Shown one piece after another: positions 49,701-62,218 of a stretch of DNA of 64,000 nucleotides. Source of the DNA: Pelodera strongyloides (taxonomy: Eukaryota; Nematoda; Chromadorea; Rhabditida; Rhabditidae); assembly GCA_036852015.1 (NCBI GenBank), contig JAANDG010000508.1:1-64000 (forward strand), written 5' to 3'. Position numbers and translations under genes: made by a program. The notes beneath the pieces are model-generated. The model had not been told where the DNA came from and made no database searches. It worked only from the letters and a program-made list of their open reading frames with translations. Each line of letters begins with the position of its first letter. Within the stretch, counting starts at the first letter, position 1.

Positions 49701-52700
49701 CTCCATCGAACTGCGCTCCCGCTCCCATTACTCCACAAAAGAACAGAACAACCTTGACGTAAACGCGAAAGACCGTAATTGGGATAATTCTTTTGCGAAT
49801 TTTTCTTTGAACATTGACCACGTACAGAAGTGGACAACTGTTGATTTACAAAACATAACACGGTAACACGCCTTTCGCCTCTCCTCCGTATATAGTTATT
49901 TTTATTGTATATTTGAGTAAAACGGTCTAAATCCAGCGGTTTAGCATGTCTGTAGACCACACACTAACATAATATCCACATCCATTTATGCTCGTCTTGT
50001 ATTAGCGTATGTACCCCATCCCATCCACCGAATATCTCAGCACGATTCAATTCACGACGCTGACATCTGTTTAGAATTACATGAGAAGATCCTCACTATA
50101 TTCATTGACCATTGACTATACGTCGAGTCGTCGAGCTATGACCACCCATCCATCATCGGAGAAAATACGAATAACAAAAATAATAGTAACTCATTAGCTA
50201 ACTACACTTGGGGTTGGGGAGGAGTAAGAACAACAGCTACAGCTACTGACAAATAGACAAAAAACACGAACAGAGGGAGGTAATTATTTATTACGCTTGT
50301 TGTTTGAAAGAACAGGTGCTTTTAATTGCGAATAAGTACGAGGAAGAAATACGTCACGTTATAGTAATATGGATGATGTGGGTGATCAAGATCAACTGTG
50401 TGTAAGGAAAGTACAGGGAAGGAAGAAACACGGCCGTGTGTCGTGTTAAAACAACATGGAAGTGTCCCAGGCTCCAAGGGACTAGGAACTCACAAGTTGT
50501 CGACAAGTATTGCAAATGACAGTAAAATGATGTTTAAATTGAAATCTTATAAAAGCGAAACCGCAAAGTAACCTTTCCACTAATAACACTACATATTAAC
50601 CACGAAACTGGCAGCGGCAAAGGCAGCTAAGCAACCGAGAAACTCCATCACCATCACTCGCGGTGTTCGCAATAGTCTTAGTCACCAAGCAAAGAGGGAA
50701 TGGTGAGACGACACAACATTAGTGTAACAACAAGCACAGCAAGAGGCTGACTGCTTACTTGTCTGCCGTTTCTTGTGCTCGCTTCATCTCGACCTATACG
50801 AAACCTCTATCGACACCCAACACGAATAAATATAATTCATTGGCGGTCACTTCTACATAATTGTCAAAATTTGGATTGTCAAGTTCTAGTTTCTATAATA
50901 CTACATAAACAAATGTACAATATTAAAATACAAACTCTGTGAACTGCTCTAAAAGCTGACAACATTCACGTCTATTCCGCTAAGCTAAGCGCTTCCCATC
51001 TCTGATCAATCATTGTGAGCTACAAGACAAGTCGACAAAAGTACACAACCTATTTTACACATAATAATTACTACAAGTCAAGAAAAGTATTCAACCTATT
51101 TTGCACATAATTGTTCAGCTTAAACAAAAGGCAGGCACATTAAGCATTGTTGGACAGACATAGAGACAATAACGTAAAACAAGTTCAGCCTAACCCGCCG
51201 ACTACTGAACGGGTAAATTAAAAGGCTGCCAACAGCAGCATGTTGCTGTAATAATTCAATACTGAAGAAGAACATTCTATCAACTAATGGTCATTTCCTG
51301 TGCCTACTGTCCCTCGAGCAAGTTCAAATATTAGTTGCGTTAACAAATAACTGAAATAACCGACAGGAAGAAAGGGTTAATGTTATTCAAAAACAGAGGC
51401 AGGACAACGCACTCACGAACAGTTACTACTCTCCATTGAATAACTATTCACCACTGATCAAGGAACAGACAGCCCCGCTTCTCATCATAATGATATTAAC
51501 TCTTGTGGCCCTACTATTCGGCTTTGCTAAGGTAGGGCAACTGAAATCCACACGTCAGAATCGTACACGACTACTATACAACACAACGCATGACACTCCT
51601 AATTTCTATTCTACGTTGCATGTGCTCAGTGATGGTCGTGTCAAGTTATGTCGATATGTAAGTACTGTATATTATGTGTGAGTGTGGTGTGGTATTATTG
51701 TATTTTAGTTTAAAAACTAATTGAACTGTTAAAAATTTAAGATTATATGCCTTGGATTGGAATGCTTCTGCAGTTAACTACTGAACCACATTTATGAGAA
51801 TGCAAGTGCGCGTTTAACCATATATGTAGTTATTGTCTCCGAAAAATCTATATTGTTCAGAAAAAAAAAAACAGTGGCACGTCGAATAACTAAATATATA
51901 ATGGAAAAAATTCTATATGTTTACATCATTTTTCTTCTGTTTACTAAAAGATACACAGCAACGAAAACTGGTTAATTAATAAATGCGATGAATGATTGTT
52001 AAAAATGATTCCTCCGTAACATATTGTGATGCTGTGCATTATATTTTGCTAAATGTGATTTATAGTACAGTGTCAAAGATATAACTCCACTAAACCCTTG
52101 ATGCTTTTGTATATGCCAAAGAGTACGCAAAAAAAATAAAATAGATCAACACAATCACTACATTCGAATGTTACGAGTTACGACTCCTAAAATCCGAGGT
52201 AATTTGAAAAGTTTTCCCCGAGATCTGGATTTCAGTCTATTATGATCTCGATCTCATCTACCTTAAATCGTTCTCAAAATTAACCCAATCATATAAATTA
52301 TTTGAATTTTGCGATGGAGCTCAGTAAGGTTAGTTAGGATTACACTTGACTGGTTTGTTGGTAATGTTTGAGTAATGTTCCCATAATCTAGTAAACACAA
52401 CTAATCCCGCATCCTTTTGTTTCTTACATTTTTGCCTTGTCTTCTTTAAACTATATTACTACTCTACTCTTCATCCTTTTGCCAAAATTCTCTCAATTTA
52501 AAGTGTTTTACTTTAAGGATATGGCCAAAGTACGGGATTCTTCGGAAGAACACTCGAAAAAACCACAATCTTGCCTAGACGCGATGTTTGGAAAGAGGAC
52601 GCAGAAATACGCTCTGTGGTTTATCATTATGTTCTTGACTGTTCTCACTGTCAAGGTGAGACAATTAATAAAATAATCGGACATGGAATTACAGGGAGTA

Positions 52701-55700
52701 GAGTAGGGAGTGTTTTCAAATCGTTCTTTTCATTCCGGTTTTTGCGATTTATGTTGGATAACTGCATTCACGAATGTTGTATGTAAGAAGAAAAAATCGC
52801 GCAGCTATTTGCATACACTGCATGGGAATACAGCATCCAGCGTACGTTTCAGAACCGGCTGTTATACGACTTTAAAGGGCCGGGCCCACTGAAAAAAGTT
52901 TTGTCAATTTTCTTTAGGATTTCGTCTTGGATTCTTGGAAGTCTTGGATTTCGGAATTTCCGTGAAAACAGCATAACATAACACCAAAAATTAGCAGACT
53001 GCAATATTCCCCGCTGTCCGACCCTTTAATAAGTAATACGCGACAAACATACAAAATTTCTGCCTGCTGTAAAATACATATCTGAAACCACAAAAAATGT
53101 TGAAATATTTTTTTGTGGTAAGCGCAAGTCGTAATTTGTTTGGTGACTTTTAAATAAATGAATTGAACTGACAGAAGAAAACTTTCATCTATTTAAAGGG
53201 TCGGGCCCAACAAAGTGAATTTAGGGCGTTTATTATAATATATACACAAACTAAATTTCAACCAGACTCGTAATAGTGTACAGTACTGAAAGATAAACTG
53301 CAGATTTAAAGATTTAGAAGGTGCACATTCAAATTTATCATGAAATTAAAATGCGATGGCAATTGGAATCGGCGCCTTTGAAATCTGCATTTTTCTTTTC
53401 CTACTGTATACTCTTACGAAGAACTTACATGGAGAGCTTCACGGTGGTGAATCCGGTAGAAACTTAGTTCGGATATATAATAATAAATACACTCAATGCG
53501 AATTATGAACAAATCATAAATATAGGTCCACTTTGGTGGGCCTGACTCTTCAAGTAAAGTTTTTCTTGGGTGCGCCGAGATTCGGCTCGGCTGCACAAGG
53601 AAGTGCATATTAGTATATTTTAGGACGTGTACGATCTCTTCGTTGAATACTTTGAGTACCCAAAACAATCGGATATGACCATTGTGTTTAATGAGTCAAT
53701 GACTCTGCCAAATGTGACATTCTGCATGTCGAAGAAACAGGCATATTCACACTGGAAGATTAACGCCTCTGAACCAGCGGACGAATGGGATCGAATTGTG
53801 GAGGTAGTATAACCAAATAACGGATAGGGTCACCATGAATTGCACATTTTGAATATTGTATAATAGTAGAGCCTATGCTGGTCACAATACGAAAATTACA
53901 GTAAATTGTCTTTGCAACTCGAGGCAGGAGCGTGCTCAGAAGCTAAGTTACCTCACATTTATAAAACAACTGGGGTACCGCAGCCGTAGTTAAACGGTAT
54001 GCCAAACTTACAAGTGCGAAATAGCATGACAGGGCTAGAGGTGTAGAGAGTGTTGTGGTAGAGGGTGAATATAAGGGCCCTGCCGCCCTGCATCTTCTAG
54101 CGTCTCCCTGTCACGCTATTTCGCACTTGTAACACAGTTTGGCGTACCGTTTAACTACCTCTGCGGTACCCGAGTTGTTTTATAAATGTAAGATAGCTTA
54201 GCTTCTGGGCATGCTCCTGCCTCGAGGAGCAAAGACTATTTACTGTAATTATTATTGTATTGTGACCAGCATAGGCCATATTACTGCTATTACCAATACA
54301 AAATATTCAAAAGCTGCAATTCCTAGTGACCCTATCCCTTTAAATGAATTAAAAAATACGCCGGAAAAAGCTATTCAGCAGCGCACAGCTAAATTTTCAT
54401 GCTGACATAAGACAGTTTTCAGGAAGGAATGGCCAAAATGGATAAAGCGACAGCTCTTGACCCAAAAACAGATTGGGATTACAGACTTGTCATGGAGGCA
54501 TATGAATACGTATCAACAATGAACTCGTTGGAGAGAGAAACTACCGCCCATGGATCAGCTAGATCAATAAATCTTTACAGGATAGCCCCGAGATTGGCCG
54601 GGAAGCGAAAAATGTTCGATGTCAGTAAAATTTACTAGTGTTGTGCGGGTGAAAAAGTAATAAAGTAAAGTGTATATTAAAAACGCTAGGAAGCGCGTTC
54701 CCGGCTCGGCTCGTTTGCAGTTCTATTGTGATTAAATACATTCCTACCGTACTTCATCGAGCAAGCGCGTTTTGAACGCAACAAAGTTCGCCAAACGCTA
54801 CAGTAGAAGCTTGCGTTTATCCCAAACAACTTGTTATAGAGCGTTCTATTTAACAATATAATAGTTTTCATACAGAAATGGCAAACATGGTTGAACGAAC
54901 AGGGTATCTCCTTCGCTGAGCTCACACAAAAAGTTGGAACTGAGGTAAGTAGGTTATTTGCAAAGATACCTCTAGTTAGCAAGTGAATCGCTTTTTCATA
55001 AGTTATTATTACTTGCAGCAGTGATTTTAGAGGATTTTCAAAGTAAAGAGTTCGGAAACAACAACGCTAGTAGAGAAACAACGACAGCACGGCAAAATTA
55101 TCCTTCTACACATGAACTATTATAAAATGTTGCCAGCCGTCAACATTTCTAAACCAAAACAAAACACTTTCAGGCACTACGTCGATCGATGCAACGGTGG
55201 CAAAGAAATGTGTTTGAAGAAGACGTCCAGATAAAAACAAAGTTGAAGATCACCTGGATGTCTATGATGCAGCTCTGTTTTGCGCCTGAATACGACGAGG
55301 AGAATTTCAAGGCAATCACCGATCAGGTACCCCCGTCAGCATACAGAAAGCCCAAATTTAAAGTTTAACCTAGATAAAAAAAACTCCGGCTTGACGAAAA
55401 CAACGCATTTTCAGGGCTTTGTATCCTCCAGCTTAGCGAAGAAGTTACTAATAGCCAACTTATAATGAACGCTTAATTAGGGTACTTTCTTCACGTTCAT
55501 GACCTCACACAACGCTGAAAATCTGAATGGCGAGAAGCTCGACTGCATGAGCGTGGACTTCCACGGCCGCCCATCATCGCTGAACAGATTCATGGAAGGG
55601 AAGGGACGTGCAAGAGACGGTTTTTCCGATGAGGTGAATAACACTCATAAAGATAAAGAGTGCCGGGTTATATCAACCGAATCCGCAGAAACGGTGCACC

Positions 55701-58700
55701 GGGGTCCGGTTCATTTCTGAAGCCGAACGAACTGGCCACTGAAAACAAAAACAAAACACGTTTTTCACAAGCTGAGAACCTTCCCACAATAAGACCTTAC
55801 AAAAGTCCGATTGAGAGTCCGAAACACCAGGACGACTATTGCAAATCTTGCCCTTTTATAGCTCTGTCCTGGACAACGCCACGAAGTGACCGTTGAAGTC
55901 CGTGCACACTACAGCATGCTGGCAAACGATGATGATGGAACAGCGTGCCGAACTATGGAAGAGGACGTCGACTCAGAATTCGATTGCCGATCCAGATGTA
56001 GAATGGAGATGATAAAGGTATGGTAGATAGTAGATACCAGAACGCACATAGCACAGAAGCATCCGCAATTTGCCAACGACCCGCATAGGGAAACTAGGAC
56101 ACCACACAAGTCTTACATAAATCTCAAATATTAGTTTTAGCGGAGAACAATTATCAAGTTTTTTCGAGCCAGTACCTTGGCTGACTCAGATCCATCCAGC
56201 ATACACGTCGCGTAAAAAAATTGCACAGAAAATGATAATTATACTAACCTACGTAGCATAAAAGAAAACAAAACATTAAACAAAATACTTTTCAGGAAAT
56301 TTGCAACTGCACAGCTCTAACTCTGAGCTACTTGGTCAGTGACGAAGAACTTCAAAAGTACCCACTGTGTGATTATAAAACCTGCGTATTGGAGTAAGAT
56401 CTTTCGTTGATTACAACTAGTGTAGAAAATCACAAACCAGGAAGGGTAGATTACTGATAGCAAAGATAAAACACGCTCGGGCTCACCGGGCTCCCACGCA
56501 AACACCTGAGTTTTTTTCCTATTTAGCGTTCAAAATGGAACATTTTCTGATGAGAAGTGCGCAAAGACATGTTTCCGTGACTGCGACCAAATAAGATACG
56601 ATGTCAAGCTGCACACCGTAGGACGAATGGTGCGCCCTGGTAAGGTATACTTTGCTACGAACAGAAAGAACGGAAGGAACTAATTAAATCGCTAATTTCT
56701 AACTTTATAAATAACCACTAATAAAGGCAATACCAACAATAATACTTACACTTCTACAGTCGCTTCAACAATTGTACAGTACAGAAACACGAAAATGGGA
56801 GAACACGGAGTGAGTGAAATGGTCAATTCCTAAGTGACAGGGTACTTACTGGAAACAGAGTTGCTCGTTGTTTTCTTTGTAAGATTTATCAATCAAGTTT
56901 TAAGATCTGACCCTGGTCATGCTCAACTGGGGAGCATTTGAGTATATGAACATGGAGCAGGATTGGGTATGGTCCGTTCCGTCGTTTATTGGTGCACTCG
57001 GAGGAGCAATCGGAATGTGGCTTGGACTATCGATACTCTCGCTCATACAGGTAACACAAATAGTAAATGTACACTGACAATGTGTGTTAATGTAAAAATA
57101 GCACTCCAATACGTTATTCTTTAAAAAAAACCTTGTTATGAAGTGAATCCCTTTAGGGAATTGGATATGTTTACAATAAATGGATCAAGAAGGTTGTCGT
57201 AGAGAAAGTTCTGTTGAAGGACGCTGACGAACTTTCCGAAGAAAATGCGAGTCGTAAGGTAAGCTAGGAGTATATTGTTAGAAAAAAGCACTTAAATGGT
57301 AGGGTAGGGGTGGGGGGGGGGGGGGGGTTCTGCAACACGAGAAAATTGGATTGAGAAAAATATAAAGGCTAAAGGATCTAGTGTCGTCTGTCCATTTCCA
57401 AGCAGATTTGTAAGTGTAAGATCACGTAAATAGGTGAATGATTCAAATGGAGTGCAGGATCAAAGCAAAGGTAAACGGTGATTGGGGAATGGGGAAGAAT
57501 GTTCTCTTATTTCCGCAAAGGAAAAGATTCTATAGTTGCATGTCATATCCATATGTGAAGCATGCAGATGCAATTATATAACCAATTCGATTCACACAAC
57601 TGTATAACAAACATTGTGTACTACATACTAGGATTAGTGATGTGACACTTTCCCCTGATTCGTCTGTAAAATTCTTACATCATTCGAATTTCACTAATAA
57701 TTTGACAGGGATCAGTTATCTCCTTAGCTGCTAATCCACTAGCAAGCCCATTCGGGGAGGACGCTGCAGAAACCAAAAAAAGGACTGCAAAGAAACTGGT
57801 GAGCAGAAAACAGGAAGAACTACCGGAGTCGTGGGGCGACATCACAGTAACCAGAGCTAATAGTGTGCTGTATGCTTACTTATGAAACGCTATGTATGCT
57901 CTGGCTCTGTACATATAAGTAGAATGTAGAAGCAACACACCACTATAGGGTTTTTGGGTGTTTCATCACACGAAACGTGTCTTCAATAAATGTTGTAGAA
58001 AGCTGCAATAGTGCAATAGCACTAAACTAACAATGATCATGCTCAAAAACCTAAACTGAATGTTTTTTTATTTGCGAATTTCTTCCAATGAAAAAAATCT
58101 ACGAAAAATATTGAGTCTCTGTTCTTTATTGACATCTGGATTTCTGTCTCTGACCTTACTCTGCTCCTGTTGACTTCATTAAATTAAATTAATTACGTAA
58201 TTTTTTTAACGAATCGAAGTTTACGTTAAAATAATTAAGTTTGGTGTTTTTGAGCAGAGCATGTTTGATTTAGTGGTAGAGCTCCATTTCCACACTCGCT
58301 AGTGGATGCTTTCAGTTTTCGTATATACATGTGACAACACATCATTGGCAGCACATATTTTTCTAACACTAACAGACCTACTAACTACCACTAACCAAAC
58401 ATTAAAAAAAGGCTTCAATAACCCTTTCTGATAAACAGTAAAGTACTAAGTACGGAACAATAAAACTTGAAACTGCAAGGCACCGTCCATTAACAAAGGA
58501 CAGACAGTTTACAACTGCACGTAAAAAACTAAGAAACATCATTCTAAAAAAGCTAGGAAGAAACGCAGTTAGTTTCCGCACAATAACCAATGCACAAAAA
58601 CATAAGAATTAAAAACATGATATTACAGCAACCAAAAGTAGGAAATGTAAATAGCGCGATTACTCGATTATTGCTATTAGTTAACACAACTGGTAATGTT

Positions 58701-61650
58701 TTTGTGAGCTTCTTTTTTCCGTCCGAAGAAAAAATTCTTTATTGCATCCTGATTTCTTTTTCAAAATGTGTGTTTCAGAGTACAACCGGAAATCTACCCA
58801 CCCCTAGCTACAGTGTTCACCCAAATCCTACGAAGATTCAAGTCGACCATTAAACTGGTCAAAACCCGCCATCCGCGATCAACGAGACCAAAAAAAATCA
58901 CTAATCACTTGAGTTTTAAATCAATTAGGAACAGGGTAAAATATTAATCAACGCCAATAGACTCGCGCCGAAACGAAGGACTATAATAATCAAGCATTCG
59001 TGCGTGTTTCAGCCCAATGCGACCTAGTTAAAATTAAAAAGTTGTTGGCTGCAACTTACTATTGCAGTGTTACGTGTATAATATGTTTTTTTTTCATGGT
59101 TGTATTTGGCTTTGTGCCAATTCGTGCACTGTCTTATTTGTTGTTTTAACTATTTTGAAGTTTACTACAGTATTACACTATTCAGATAAAACATTAGTAA
59201 GGTGCACAACATCTATTTATGAAAAATTACTAATAAATATTCGACTGTTACTCAGTGGTGATGTCAGAACAGAGAAGAGCAAAACATCGATATAACACCG
59301 CACAGGTACACAGGTACAGAAACGCATTTTTGAGTTCAGGCTACTGTAATTCTAAACTCTAAGTGGATTTTATTTTCGAATACCTCACGCAAATTACTAT
59401 TTTATACAATGAGGTCAATGAGGTGTGCTCACAATCAGTCCTAAGAGGCATACACATAGGCAGTATGATAATTGTAAGAGTACCATCTGAAGGAAACCCA
59501 TAGTAACAAGTAATATCTACAGGGGAGCAAAAGGAATGTCACTCAATCTCAACTCAAACGTAAGTGACGCTTCTGTATTTAATTTGACCTATGTATTGTG
59601 GTCGCGTGAAGATGTCGCGTGAAATTTGGTCTTTACGCATGAACGCATTGAACATAGCGTTCCTTGATATGATATTCTTGAAGAGAGCGGGATGGGAGAT
59701 GAAACCGCATGGTTTCATCTTCTATCCCACTCTTCCAACATGAAGGTTCAACATTCTATGAAGAAAATATGTATATGTATCAAGTATCAAGGAACGTTCG
59801 TCATTTTCTCCCCCGGTGACTGTGAAGCACTTGGCAAATTTCTCGCCGGTAAAGAAGCTCTGGTACCTGGACCAGAAAGGGAAATCAGAGGTTTGACGTT
59901 TAGATGGGCAGAAGGCATGCAGAAAAGTCAGAGCAACTGAAATTATTGGAACTGACCTACTAATTGTGAACAGTTTATCATCTTCGCAAGTCGGAAAGAT
60001 ACGTGTATTAATAGTTGGCATCGATGTTGCTGGAATGGAATTAATCATAATCATAGATCATAGGAATAAACCTTAAAGCGAAATGCTAGCCCCTTTGGAA
60101 AATTTGCATATGATAAGCAAATCCTATGTATCCTAAGCTAATTTTGCGCGATCGTCCACGGCAATCGCGACAAAATTAGCATAGGATACATAGGATTTGC
60201 TTATCATATGCAAATTTTCCAAAGAGGCTGGCATTTCGCTTTAAAGCGAAATACCGGTCGGTTTTTGAAACACATCGAGCAGACCAGCATTCTATGCAGC
60301 GATGCAAATGACAATAAATTAGAATAACAAATCGAGCTAAATTCTAGCAAATTAGCATAAATACGTAAGAATTCAATTGTCCACACGATGCGTTTCAAAG
60401 ACCGGCCGGTATTTCGCTTTAATAAATCAAACTCAGATTCACAATATTGAAAGCCAGCCGCAACCATAAGGTTAACAAATAAATCGGAAATTCGGAAACT
60501 AGCAATGCTGAAGGGAAATCTTTAGTTAAATTTGATGTTAGAATGACATTAGGTAAAAGTGGAACCACGTACCCCCCCCCCTACATGACATACTGCAGAA
60601 TAGCAGAATGCTACCACCGCTTTCCAAACCACTATCATTATCTATACTACCTAATACCAGGAACATTGAACATTGAACAACGACATTCGACACGCTACTA
60701 ACAGACAAAACATGCAGTTTTTGCGTAATCCTTTGTTAGCGCGATAGCGCTAACATAGTTTGGGTTTTATAAGATCAGCAAATGATAAATGACCAAAAAA
60801 ACTCACGAGCTGTATGAAAACGCCGAATGTGCGATTCATAGTCCTGGCTTGACACTCCTTCTAAGGGTAAACTTTGGCACACATTGTTCGGTCCATACCT
60901 TCAAAAATCAGACTAGAAAAGTGTGAACAAACTTGAAGGAGACGTCGTTCCTCTTTACCGCAAAATTTCACGATTTAGAAACCGTCAATTAAAAATGGTC
61001 GTGTCCGTTGTGTGAAGAATGTTAATGTAATGTGAATTAAAACTTAAAACGAGCGAGAACAACTTATGATTCCCGTCTTCTGCTTATAAAGGTAATGAGC
61101 AACAATACTGACATGCAAACAAAGGAGCCGCCCTCCTTCTTCGAGTGAGACTGTCGCAAGTGACGCCCGAAATCGGCTTGATCGTAAAATTCACGATGAG
61201 CAGCAGGAGCACAATGTTCACAGACTCGAGAATACCTAAACACAAATTGAAATGATTATGAGTCTATAATCTATAAGGTTAAAACTGGTACTTGATACAT
61301 CAGACATCCCACAATTGTAATGTAGTGTAAACTTCAACTCCTACTCCAGTCATCGTCAGGATATACCAACTAAGCGGCCCATTGTCTTTATTATTTGTGT
61401 TACCAGTCACGTCGTGGGCACGAATCAAATAGTATTCATATACTGCCGATGACCGTTGGGAAAGTAAAGAATAGGCCGAACTGCCATCCATAAGATTATG
61501 GAATCCATAATCGAAAACTTCATCGATAAGAACTTTGAAAACTATTCACACAAGGCTCTACGGAACACTGAAAAACAAAACAAAAAAAAACTATTAAACC
61601 TACCCCAGTTCACGAGGAACTATTGTTTTGGAAGAGCCAAATGAGGTCAT
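37768..61650 (-). CDS. VPS54: VPS54, GARP complex subunit (complete, 29 exons)
   Basis: Minus-strand exons 5' to 3': 61604-61650, 61113-61235, 60807-60898, 59957-60029, 46386-46491, 46216-46290, 46058-46144, 45730-45882, 45362-45460, 43928-44013, 43640-43745, 43565-43606, 43359-43495, 43053-43179, 42538-42707, 41907-42006, 41631-41716, 41461-41520, 41067-41235, 40569-40658, 40222-40346, 39890-40069, 39698-39784, 39439-39545, 39181-39293, 38999-39088, 38781-38888, 38111-38209 and 37768-37860. Lengths sum to 1010 codons and every phase agrees. VPS54 tethers endosome-derived vesicles at the trans-Golgi network with VPS51, 52 and 53. Signatures: an N-terminal C2H2-like segment (VCEHC, then HLRQSH), NLSSVLSDPSR, the coiled-coil region TVQISLSQGDYIRALECI, and the C-terminal block KSFNSRSCQLILGAGALQ. 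The donor of exon 28 is a weak GTGTAT chosen for phase; a stronger GTATGT lies 4 bases earlier but would break frame. Intron 4 (13.5 kb) contains the DEG/ENaC gene on the other strand. Confidence 0.93.
38223..38493. mobile_element. Family E TTAA element, copy 3, with inner palindrome
   Basis: Starts TTAAAGGAACAGGCCCATC at 38223 and ends CCCTTTAAC near 38493. The inner palindrome (about 38370-38480) has CTGCAGATTTCAAAG arms. It lies in VPS54 intron 28; on the gene's strand its pyrimidine-rich end (GTTCCTTTAA) is 12 bases from the acceptor of exon 28 at 38209. Confidence 0.7.
40793..40934. mobile_element. MITE with TGGGGTTTCC ends in VPS54 intron 19
   Basis: Inverted ends TGGGGTTTCCAAGAA and its near complement TTCTTGTGGAAACCCCA, 142 bp. 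A related sequence lies at about 23522-23590. Confidence 0.6.
42016..42288. mobile_element. Family F copy 2 and family C element sharing one TTAA
   Basis: Family F copy 2 runs 42016-42125 and a family C relative (TTAAAGCGAACGTCAAGCC to GGGTTGACATTCCCTTTAA) runs 42122-42288; the TTAA at 42122-42125 belongs to both. VPS54 exon 16 begins at 42006, ten bases from the family F end. Confidence 0.7.
44110..44528. mobile_element. Family C TTAA element, copy 1
   Basis: Starts TTAAAGGGAATGTCAAGGGG and ends CGGCTTGACATTCCCTTTAA, 419 bp, in VPS54 intron 9. Copy 2 is in actin intron 1 (63508-63735) and shares the TTCTGCGC segment after the left end. Confidence 0.8.
44578..44857. mobile_element. Long palindromic MITE in VPS54 intron 9
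   Basis: About 100 bp near-exact inverted arms starting ACTGTCAGTCGAAAATTAAA, with a roughly 80 bp loop. It begins 50 bases after family C copy 1. No coding signal. Confidence 0.8.
45056..45125 (-). tRNA. tRNA-like pseudogene in VPS54 intron 9
   Basis: The minus strand reads TTTAGTGTAGTGGATAGG (A box) and ACGGGTTCGAATCCACG (B box), with CTGACTGCTAA in the anticodon region. The acceptor-stem halves do not pair, so it is likely a tRNA-derived repeat. Confidence 0.45.
46640..52520. other. Part of VPS54 intron 4 upstream of the DEG/ENaC gene
   Basis: AT-rich sequence with short G tracts (about 49293) and a tRNA B-box-like fragment at about 48990. No phase-consistent exon was found on either strand. 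One open frame at 51436-51679 predicts a membrane segment but has no ATG and no partner exon. Confidence 0.4.
52521..58853 (+). CDS. DEG/ENaC family sodium channel subunit
   Basis: Exons 52521-52655, 53624-53803, 54423-54620, 54876-54944, 55174-55326, 55481-55633, 55862-56017, 56296-56393, 56527-56639, 56905-57050, 57157-57258, then either 57709-57885 (stop TGA; 559 aa) or 57709-57846 joined to 58779-58853 (stop TAA; 571 aa). All phases agree. The N-terminal cytosolic tail is about 30 residues, followed by TM1 (YALWFIIMFLTVLTVK). The extracellular domain opens with YDLFVEYFEYPKQSD and NVTFC, and carries paired cysteines and the CNCTALTLSYL motif. TM2 (SFIGALGGAIGMWLGLSILS) contains the GLS selectivity-filter triplet of the GxS type, so the pore looks functional. 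Members form trimeric amiloride-sensitive, mechano-, acid- or peptide-gated sodium channels in the plasma membrane. The closest subfamily cannot be told without alignment. The gene lies inside VPS54 intron 4 in antisense. Confidence 0.93.
52872..53550. mobile_element. Two family E TTAA elements in DEG/ENaC intron 1
   Basis: Copy 1 runs about 52872-53029 (TTTAAAGGGCCGGGCCCA to GTCCGACCCTTTAA). Copy 2 runs about 53193-53550 (TTTAAAGGGTCGGGCCCA; complement near 53530), with an inner palindrome at 53290-53405 like that in the copy at 38223. A further element ending GGCTGTTATACGACTTTAA precedes copy 1. Confidence 0.65.
53817..54343. mobile_element. Family D TTAA element, short form
   Basis: Long inverted arms of about 180 bp (GGATAGGGTCACC at 53825; GTGACCCTATCCCTTTAA at about 54326-54343) plus an inner pair (AAGTGCGAAATAGC and GCTATTTCGCACTT). 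It fills most of DEG/ENaC intron 2. The left TTAA is degraded to TAAC. Confidence 0.75.
60073..60422. mobile_element. Family A and family B TTAA elements sharing one TTAA
   Basis: Family A copy 3 (60073-60243) and family B copy 2 (60240-60422) are fused head to tail through one TTAA at 60240-60243. They lie in VPS54 intron 3, about 45 bases upstream of exon 4 on the gene's strand. Confidence 0.85.
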
Positions 61651-61790
61651 ACAGACAGCATCAGAGAAGGTAATGTTGGTCTCTGTTTACGTTTAGAAAT
61701 GAACAATGATCGTGCAAAAAAAATGCAATACAAACATAGAACGCTAAGGAAAAATAGTTCGTACATCATTAATGTGCAAAGTTTTTGCGT

Positions 61791-62054
61791 TTTCTTTCGG
61801 TATACACAGTGAAAACGTATTAATATAGTTGATAATAGAGTTAACTACAAAATGACTGTGTTTGATTTGACACGAACAACGTAATGATAATTAACAAATG
61901 ATCGATGGAACATTTTTAAACTTTTCTTTCGGTATACACAGTGAAAACGTATTAATATAGTTGATAATAGAGTTAACTACAAAATGACTGTGTTTGATTT
62001 GACACGAACAACGTAATGATAATTAACAAATGATCGATGGAACATTTTTAAACA
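61791..62054. repeat. 132 bp direct tandem duplication upstream of VPS54
   Basis: Two near-identical copies starting TTTCTTTCGGTATACACAGT at 61791 and 61923. They lie about 140-400 bases upstream of the VPS54 start codon, in its likely 5' region. Confidence 0.9.
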
Positions 62055-62218
62055 AAGAAAGATCAAATCCTCGATGATTGCCGCCCGTGGTCGCCGATTA
62101 GAAAAAATGCCAGCCTTACACTACGCGGAATGATAGTTACAAATGCTAGGATGCAACGTAATTTGTTGTGTATCGGAGTTTATGACACAATTTCGGTCTT
62201 CCATGCGAGCACACAAAA

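Noticed and set aside
51436..51679. Open frame with a membrane segment (APLLIIMILTLVALLFGFAK)
   Set aside because: No ATG in frame and no compatible neighbouring exon; the DEG/ENaC start at 52521 already has a complete N-terminus.
59692..59940. + strand open frame of 82 residues and an overlapping minus-strand read-through frame
   Set aside because: VPS54 exon 4 ends at 59957 with a good donor and joins exon 5 in phase; the rest is intron.
61300..61491. Minus-strand open frame reading MDGSSAYSLLSQRSS
   Set aside because: It falls in VPS54 intron 1; exon 1 joins exon 2 directly in phase, and no donor here gives the needed phase.
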